Shown here: piece after piece, positions 59,020 to 64,000 of the stretch | Position numbering within the stretch: the stretch's first letter is position 1 | Layout: each line of letters begins with the position of its first letter | From: Dethiosulfatibacter aminovorans DSM 17477 | GTDB lineage: Bacteria > Bacillota > Clostridia > Tissierellales > Dethiosulfatibacteraceae | Reading direction: 5' to 3' | DNA: 64,000 nucleotides | Assembly (NCBI RefSeq): GCF_900142005.1 | Contig: NZ_FQZL01000009.1 | Coordinates: 124,001-188,000 of the forward strand | Translations under genes and position numbers: made by a program | Notes under the pieces: generated by a model | Databases searched by the model: none | The model's input: only the letters and a program-made list of their open reading frames with translations | What the model was told of the DNA's origin: nothing

Positions 59020-61301
59020 CAGTTATAATGCCAGAGAATAAAACAAAATTCAAGTATATCGGAGAAAGAATAGTAAGGCCCGATGCAAGAGACAAGGCCA
59101 GAGGGAAGACTCGATATACTGGGGATATAAGAAGACACGGAATGCTTTACGCCAAGCTTGTAACAAGCAGAAAGGCGCATGCAAGGGTTAAGATAGACAA
59201 GTCGGAAGCTCTTGGAATCGAAGGTGTGAAGGCTGTTTTTACATATGAAGACGTGCCCCACCATCCATACAATTCCAACCAGTGGTTTTCAGGAGCGGTA
59301 TCGGATGAAGACGAATATGTACTCCATGAAGTGGCAAAGCATGTAGGAGACAGAATAGCCCTTGTAGTGGCTGAAACACCTGAGGCTGTAGACAGAGGAC
59401 TTAAAGCTGTAAAGGTTGAATATGAAGAGCTTCCTGTTGTTATAGGAATTGAAGAAGCAAAGAAAGATGAAACTATTATATATAAGGATACGAATCGTTG
59501 CTTCCACAAGACAGTGTCATGTGGAGACGTGGAGAAGGGATTTGAAGAAGCTGATTATATAATTGAAGACGAGGGTGAAACTCCAAAGATTCATCATGCT
59601 GCAATGGAAAACCACGTATGTCTTGCAGAAGTCGATGAGTTTGGAAATGTTGTAGTATGGTCGCCTTGCCAGGTTGTTTTCCAGGTTCAACATGTCATTG
59701 CCAAAGCTTTGGATTTTCCATATGATAAAATAAGGGTGATCAAGGCTATCATAGGAGGATCATTCGGTGGAAAGGGTATGCCTGTCCTTGAACCTGTTAC
59801 GGCTTTTGCAGCCCTTAAGATGAATAGACCGGTGCAGATTCTGATGGAGAGAAGGGATTCTGTTGGTGGAACAAGGATGCGTAATCAGTCAAAACAGAAG
59901 ATAAAGACGGGTATTACCAAGGATGGAAAGATTGTTGCGAGAGAAATCGAGATGGAGCTTGACGGAGGTGCGTATATCACCAACAGTGCTGCCATAGCAA
60001 TGGCGGCAGGCAAGAAAGCTTTCAGAACCTATGATATTGAAAACCAGAAGTATTCCGGCAGCACATATTTCACAAACACCACTCCAGGTGGAGCATGCAG
60101 GGGATACGGTTCGCCTCAGATTCATGCGATTACTGAAATCAACCTTAACAACGCCGCAAAAAAAATAGGAATGGACCCTGTTGAATTCAGATTGAAGAAT
60201 GCATTCGACCCCAGGGAATTCGAAGAGGGTGCAGTTGACCAGATAGGAATGCCTGGAATAGGTAATGCAAGAATAAAGGACTGTCTCATTGAAGGTGCAG
60301 AAGCCTTCAACTGGAAGGAAAGAAAAGAGAAAATCAGGGAAAAGAATACTGAAAGATATGCCTATGGACTTGGAGTTGCAGCAGCAGCCCATGGTAACGG
60401 ATATCATGGAGGATTCCCTGACTATACGAATGTTGACATACAGATGATGCCCGACTGCAGAGTCATGGTGAAGGTTGGAATCCATGACCTGGGATGCGGT
60501 ACGGTACTCACCATGCAGCAAATAGCGGCGGAAGTTCTTGATATGGATCCACTGTGCATTAATGTTCCGCAGGCTGATACTCATGTATCTCCATATGATT
60601 CGGCGGGAACACAGGCCAGCAGGGTTACATATGTTTGCGGTGGAGCAGTAAAGGAAGGTGCGGATCTGCTCAGGGAAAAGATGCTTGACATCTATTCCAG
60701 GAAATTCGACTACAGTAGGGAAGACATTGTGATGGAAGACGGCAGGATTTCCTGTAACGGAGAAAATGAAATAAGCTATGGAAAACTTGCTACTATCAGT
60801 GAGACCGATTTTGAAACAACCTTAAAGGCGTCTACAGAATACAGACCTAAGGCAAATCCTGCTGTTTATGCAGTGTCTTTTGTGGAAGTGAAGGTTGACA
60901 AATATACAGGACTATTTGAAATAGAAGATATACTTGCAGTACAGGATGCAGGACAGGTGATAAACAGAACGCTTGCAGAAGGACAGGTTCAGGGTGGAGC
61001 ACACATGAGCCTTGGTATGGCAGTATGTGAAGAAATAATATATGATAAAAACGGAAATCTCAAAAATGAAAACTTTTCAAAATATCATCTTATCAATGCG
61101 CCGTCAATGCCTGAGGTAAGAACTCTGTTTATCGAAAAAGGGGAACCTATGGGACCCTTCGGAGCAAAAAGCGTAGGTGAAATAGCCGCAGTTGCTCCTG
61201 GACCGGCACTAATGAATGCTATCAATGATGCTTTGGATACAAATATCACTGATTACCCCGCAACTCCTGAAAGGATCATTAAGGCATTGAGTGAAAAATA
61301 A
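59016..61301 (+). CDS. Molybdenum hydroxylase large, molybdopterin-binding subunit (xanthine dehydrogenase family)
   Basis: 761 residues. Aldehyde oxidase/xanthine dehydrogenase a/b hammerhead at the N-terminus (GERIVRPDARDKARGKTRYTGDI in part), molybdopterin motifs GGSFGGKGMP, FTNTTPGGACRGYGSPQ, HDLGCGTVL, and the catalytic base Glu in GPFGAKSVGEIAAVAPGPA. Hydroxylates a heterocycle or aldehyde; xanthine, nicotinate, or related substrates cannot be distinguished without the active-site map. GGAGGTG 6 bases before the ATG; a terminator follows. Confidence 0.94.
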   Translation: MTVIMPENKTKFKYIGERIVRPDARDKARGKTRYTGDIRRHGMLYAKLVTSRKAHARVKIDKSEALGIEGVKAVFTYEDVPHHPYNSNQWFSGAVSDEDEYVLHEVAKHVGDRIALVVAETPEAVDRGLKAVKVEYEELPVVIGIEEAKKDETIIYKDTNRCFHKTVSCGDVEKGFEEADYIIEDEGETPKIHHAAMENHVCLAEVDEFGNVVVWSPCQVVFQVQHVIAKALDFPYDKIRVIKAIIGGSFGGKGMPVLEPVTAFAALKMNRPVQILMERRDSVGGTRMRNQSKQKIKTGITKDGKIVAREIEMELDGGAYITNSAAIAMAAGKKAFRTYDIENQKYSGSTYFTNTTPGGACRGYGSPQIHAITEINLNNAAKKIGMDPVEFRLKNAFDPREFEEGAVDQIGMPGIGNARIKDCLIEGAEAFNWKERKEKIREKNTERYAYGLGVAAAAHGNGYHGGFPDYTNVDIQMMPDCRVMVKVGIHDLGCGTVLTMQQIAAEVLDMDPLCINVPQADTHVSPYDSAGTQASRVTYVCGGAVKEGADLLREKMLDIYSRKFDYSREDIVMEDGRISCNGENEISYGKLATISETDFETTLKASTEYRPKANPAVYAVSFVEVKVDKYTGLFEIEDILAVQDAGQVINRTLAEGQVQGGAHMSLGMAVCEEIIYDKNGNLKNENFSKYHLINAPSMPEVRTLFIEKGEPMGPFGAKSVGEIAAVAPGPALMNAINDALDTNITDYPATPERIIKALSEK

Positions 61302-61321
61302 AATGTTTTAAACAGCAGGAG

Positions 61322-61358
61322 GAACTGTTCCAAAAAACAAAAGGGACGGTTCTTTTTG
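61322..61358 (+). terminator. Terminator of the Mo-hydroxylase operon
   Basis: GAACTGTTCC pairs with GGGACGGTTC (two T-G pairs), followed by TTTTTG. Confidence 0.75.
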
Positions 61359-61447
61359 TTTTTTGGATGTGCACTTTTCTATGATTTGGAATGATGATAT
61401 AATTGTTACACTGAAAATAAATGTATGAAGTTGAAAGAGGTGGTTTG

Positions 61448-62137
61448 ATGTCTAAAATAATGGTTGTTGACGATGAAATTGAAATAGCGGAAATGATAGA
61501 AGACTTTTTAAGACTTGAAAATATTGAGGTTGTTAAGGCTAATTCAGGGGAAAAGGCGCTTGAACTTTTTGATGATTCAATAGATCTTGTTGTCTTGGAC
61601 GTGAACATGGATGGTATAAGCGGTATAGATACATGCAAGGAAATCAGGAAAAAGAGCTTTACTCCCGTGATTTTCCTTACCTGCAACAATTCCCAAAGCG
61701 ACATGCTTCTGGGACTTGGTGTCGGAGCAGACGACTATATATCAAAACCGTTCAATCCCATAGAGTTGGTTGCAAGGATAAAGGCCAACATCAGAAGGGC
61801 GGAATCGTACAACAGGGGAAGCATATCCGATGAAATAATAACCTTTGACGACATAGCCGTATATAGAAAAAGATTCAAGGTGTACAAGAGCAATGTTGAT
61901 GTGAAAATAAGCACCAAGGAGTTTGAACTCCTTGTCTACCTCATGGAAAATGCCTATATAGTACTCAAAAGAGACCAGATTCTCAATCATGTATGGGGAG
62001 ATACTTTTTATGATGAAAATCTTGTCAATACTACAATTAAGAGACTTAGAAGGAAAATTGAAGACGATCCTGAAAACCCTGAATACATTAAAACAATATG
62101 GGGAGCAGGTTATGTATTCCAGGGTGATGTAAGATGA
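61448..62137 (+). CDS. OmpR-family response regulator
   Basis: 229 residues from ATG 61448 with AGGTGG before it. Receiver: KIMVVDDEIEIAEMIEDFLR, phospho-acceptor Asp in LVVLDVNMDGISG, switch Thr/Lys in FLTCNNS and ISKPFNPIEL. C-terminal winged helix: ISTKEFELLVYLMENAYIVLKRDQILNHVWGD and TTIKRLRRKIEDDPENPEYIKTIWGAGYVF (in part). Ends in ATGA with the histidine kinase start, so the two are one translational unit. Target genes unknown. Confidence 0.94.
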   Translation: MSKIMVVDDEIEIAEMIEDFLRLENIEVVKANSGEKALELFDDSIDLVVLDVNMDGISGIDTCKEIRKKSFTPVIFLTCNNSQSDMLLGLGVGADDYISKPFNPIELVARIKANIRRAESYNRGSISDEIITFDDIAVYRKRFKVYKSNVDVKISTKEFELLVYLMENAYIVLKRDQILNHVWGDTFYDENLVNTTIKRLRRKIEDDPENPEYIKTIWGAGYVFQGDVR

Positions 62138-63957
62138 TGAAAAACATTAAACTTAGGATCAAGCTTCTCATAGTGCTTATGCTGGCGGGACTTATAGCTG
62201 CAATTCCAATGGCTGCAATAGGAATTACATCGCTTATTTCTGCATCAAGGGAGCAGGCTATAGATTTTGGCGAAAAATCGGCATATTATAATTCTGAAAT
62301 CATCAATACATGGCTTAAGGAAAAAGCAAATGCACTGACTAACCTTGAAAACCAGCTTGCCAGCCTGGATGACGAATATGAAATGAGAAGGCTTTTGAGA
62401 AGTTACTCCGATGCCGACAGTGACTTCATAAGCATATTCATCGGGTACGAAGATGGCGAACTCTTTGACGCTTATGGATGGATACCTGATGATGATTATA
62501 TTGTAAGAGAAAGACCTTGGTATACTAAAGCTTTTAATCAGGAAAGCCTTGTAACCACATCTGTATATAAGGACAAGAACAAGAATGAAAATGTTACAGC
62601 CATTGCAACTGAATTTAATTTTGGTGAAAGAAGGGGAGTTTTGGCTGCAAATATTTATGTTGATTACATTGTTGGCAAGGTGGACAATATCAAATATGGA
62701 AACAGCGGCTTTGCTGTACTTCTTGATGATGCGAACAAGATGATATCCGGGCCTGACAACAAGGAAAACATGGAGCTTTTTAATTCAATAATCGAGAAGC
62801 TGAAAATGAAGGATATCCTTCTGGAGGAATCCGAGACCTTTGAGCTTGAAGTGAATGATACAACTTATTTGGCTGCGTATTCCAATATTGAAGGGTTTGA
62901 CTGGAATCTTTTCCTTATAGCTCCATTGTCTGATTTTATGGAGCCGGCATATGCAATAACCAACCACATCATATATATATTGATCGCCATATTTATCTTA
63001 ATATTTTTAATAGGTTATTATCTCAGCAGTTCAATGTCGAGACCAATACTTATGATGGTCAACGGAGTATCGGATATTGCCGGTGGAAATTTCGACAATG
63101 AAATAAATATTGACGCAAGGGATGAGATTGGCAATCTCAGCAATGAAATCAACAAGATGAGAGTAAATCTTAAGGAGATATTCAATTCAATTAAGTATGA
63201 AAGCAAAATTCTGGCAATGAACTCTGAAAACCTGAGTGAACATCTTAAGGATACATATACGGGGACATACAGGTTCATGTCCATGCTATCACATGATATT
63301 AAGACTCCGATAACTCTAATAAAGGGCTATGCCAAAGCTTTAGAAATGGGAATACTGGACGATGAGAAAGAGAAGGAATACATTGAACGAATAAACTACA
63401 GGTCGGAGCAGATAGAGAAAATTGTGGCCGATGTGCTGGATAATACTTATGAAGCCAACAATATAAAGATTAATCTTAAGAGAGTTACCTGTGAAGATTT
63501 CATAAATACAGTAATATACAATTCAGAAACTTATGTAGTGAACCAGAAGAGGCGGCTTGTAAAGAACATAAGCTTTGCTGATTTTGATGATAGTGATATA
63601 GTTAATATAGACCGTATCAAGATTCAAAGAGTTGTAAACAATATATTGTCCAATGCAGTCAAGTTTTCCGAAGAAAATTCAGTAATTGAACTTGAAATAA
63701 GAAAATCCGACGGACGAATTTTCACCTGTTTCAAGGACAGGGGTGAAGGTATAAGGGAAGAGGACAAGGAAAAGATATTCAACATGTTCTACAAGACCGA
63801 CGATTCCAAAAAAGGATACGGACTAGGTTTGTATATAAACAAGGCAATTATAGAAGCCCATGAAGGGGAAGTTTACTTCAGTTCCGTATACAAGGAAGGT
63901 ACGGCAAGCGGTTTTTACTTGAATATTGTCGATAAACAGAGAATGCAACATGGGTAA
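62134..63957 (+). CDS. Membrane sensor histidine kinase with dCache-like sensor
   Basis: 607 residues. First helix 10-32, extracytoplasmic region about 35-270 resembling double-Cache (SAYYNSEIINTWLKEKANAL, FISIFIGYEDGELFDAYGWIPDDD, ERPWYTKAF), second helix IIYILIAIFILIFLIGYYL, HAMP (SRPILMMVNGVSDIAGGNFDNEINI), HisKA with His387 in MLSHDIKTPITLIKGYAKA, and HATPase (NNILSNAVKFSEENSVIEL, KDRGEGIREEDKEKIFNMFYK, GYGLGLYINKAI). Autophosphorylates and passes phosphate to the OmpR-type protein. Cache domains usually bind small organic molecules. Confidence 0.94.
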   Translation: MMKNIKLRIKLLIVLMLAGLIAAIPMAAIGITSLISASREQAIDFGEKSAYYNSEIINTWLKEKANALTNLENQLASLDDEYEMRRLLRSYSDADSDFISIFIGYEDGELFDAYGWIPDDDYIVRERPWYTKAFNQESLVTTSVYKDKNKNENVTAIATEFNFGERRGVLAANIYVDYIVGKVDNIKYGNSGFAVLLDDANKMISGPDNKENMELFNSIIEKLKMKDILLEESETFELEVNDTTYLAAYSNIEGFDWNLFLIAPLSDFMEPAYAITNHIIYILIAIFILIFLIGYYLSSSMSRPILMMVNGVSDIAGGNFDNEINIDARDEIGNLSNEINKMRVNLKEIFNSIKYESKILAMNSENLSEHLKDTYTGTYRFMSMLSHDIKTPITLIKGYAKALEMGILDDEKEKEYIERINYRSEQIEKIVADVLDNTYEANNIKINLKRVTCEDFINTVIYNSETYVVNQKRRLVKNISFADFDDSDIVNIDRIKIQRVVNNILSNAVKFSEENSVIELEIRKSDGRIFTCFKDRGEGIREEDKEKIFNMFYKTDDSKKGYGLGLYINKAIIEAHEGEVYFSSVYKEGTASGFYLNIVDKQRMQHG

Positions 63958-64000
63958 ACTGAAAAATAAACTTTTGAAGCGTCAAAAACACAGATGGCAT
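63950..64000 (+). CDS. Start of a further gene, truncated by window end
   Basis: ATG at 63950 overlaps the histidine kinase stop and opens 17 codons to the end of the window (MGKLKNKLLKRQKHRWH), basic. Ribosome site is weak (GAGAATG). It is the next co-transcribed gene if the frame continues beyond the window. Confidence 0.35.
   Translation, partial: MGKLKNKLLKRQKHRWH

Overview
The window is a low-GC chromosome segment of an anaerobic Firmicute, most likely in the Clostridia/Tissierellia group; the genus cannot be fixed from sequence alone. Evidence: a Nudix-whiA-HPr cluster, yvcK and a dnaE-pfkA-pyk run in the Firmicute style, strong GGAGG ribosome sites, TTGACA/TATAAT promoters, U-tract terminators, lipoprotein-type periplasmic proteins, and a molybdenum hydroxylase. 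No rRNA, tRNA, transposase or CRISPR array was seen.

Layout. 1-4.0 kb: RND efflux operon (TetR, membrane fusion lipoprotein, RND pump cut by the window edge). 4.2-10.6 kb: hisS, a ThiF-like E1 enzyme, nadE, ilvBN. 10.6-13.8 kb: SsuABC/ThiXYZ-like ABC importer led by a TM1266-type regulator, behind a leader RNA with mutually exclusive hairpins that looks like an undescribed riboswitch or attenuator. A ~130-bp dispersed repeat occurs twice (4.1 and 11.4 kb); one copy has become the C-terminus of the ABC permease. 13.8-25 kb: GNAT-like protein, yvcK, ptsH-whiA-Nudix, dnaE, pfkA, pyk, an aminotransferase. 25-31 kb: ArsR-type sulfur/redox sensor with a four-domain CoA-disulfide-reductase/rhodanese/TusA/DsrE fusion, a conserved-looking hypothetical, a 25-residue hydrophobic peptide gene inside a 222-bp element with perfect 15-bp inverted ends, and a membrane HD-GYP protein with a DUF5317-like partner.

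31.06-46.58 kb is the main discovery: a 15.5-kb integrated element bounded by 63-bp perfect direct repeats and inserted in the 3' end of an Lrp/AsnC regulator gene, which the right repeat restores. It encodes a tyrosine integrase, an AEP-type primase fused to a CHC2 zinc finger, two small HTH proteins, scaffold, major capsid, small and large terminase, portal and likely head-tail connectors, but no tail, tape-measure, holin or lysin genes. This is the gene complement of a capsid-forming phage satellite (cf-PICI-like), with an unusual gene order, all genes on one strand, a palindromic pair of face-to-face promoters, a 59-bp-period repeat array, putative operators and integrase arm sites, and an unexplained 750-bp non-coding stretch. 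The element is visibly more AT-rich than its surroundings.

46.5-64 kb: host genes resume with Lrp/AsnC, a biotin-dependent carboxyltransferase subunit without its biotin domain, nadK, an RluD-type pseudouridine synthase, then a likely operon of type I asparaginase, M29 aminopeptidase, two PHP-domain hydrolases and a large BTAD/STAND/TPR regulator, a three-gene molybdenum hydroxylase operon, and a two-component system with an extracellular sensor domain. A further gene begins at the window's right end.
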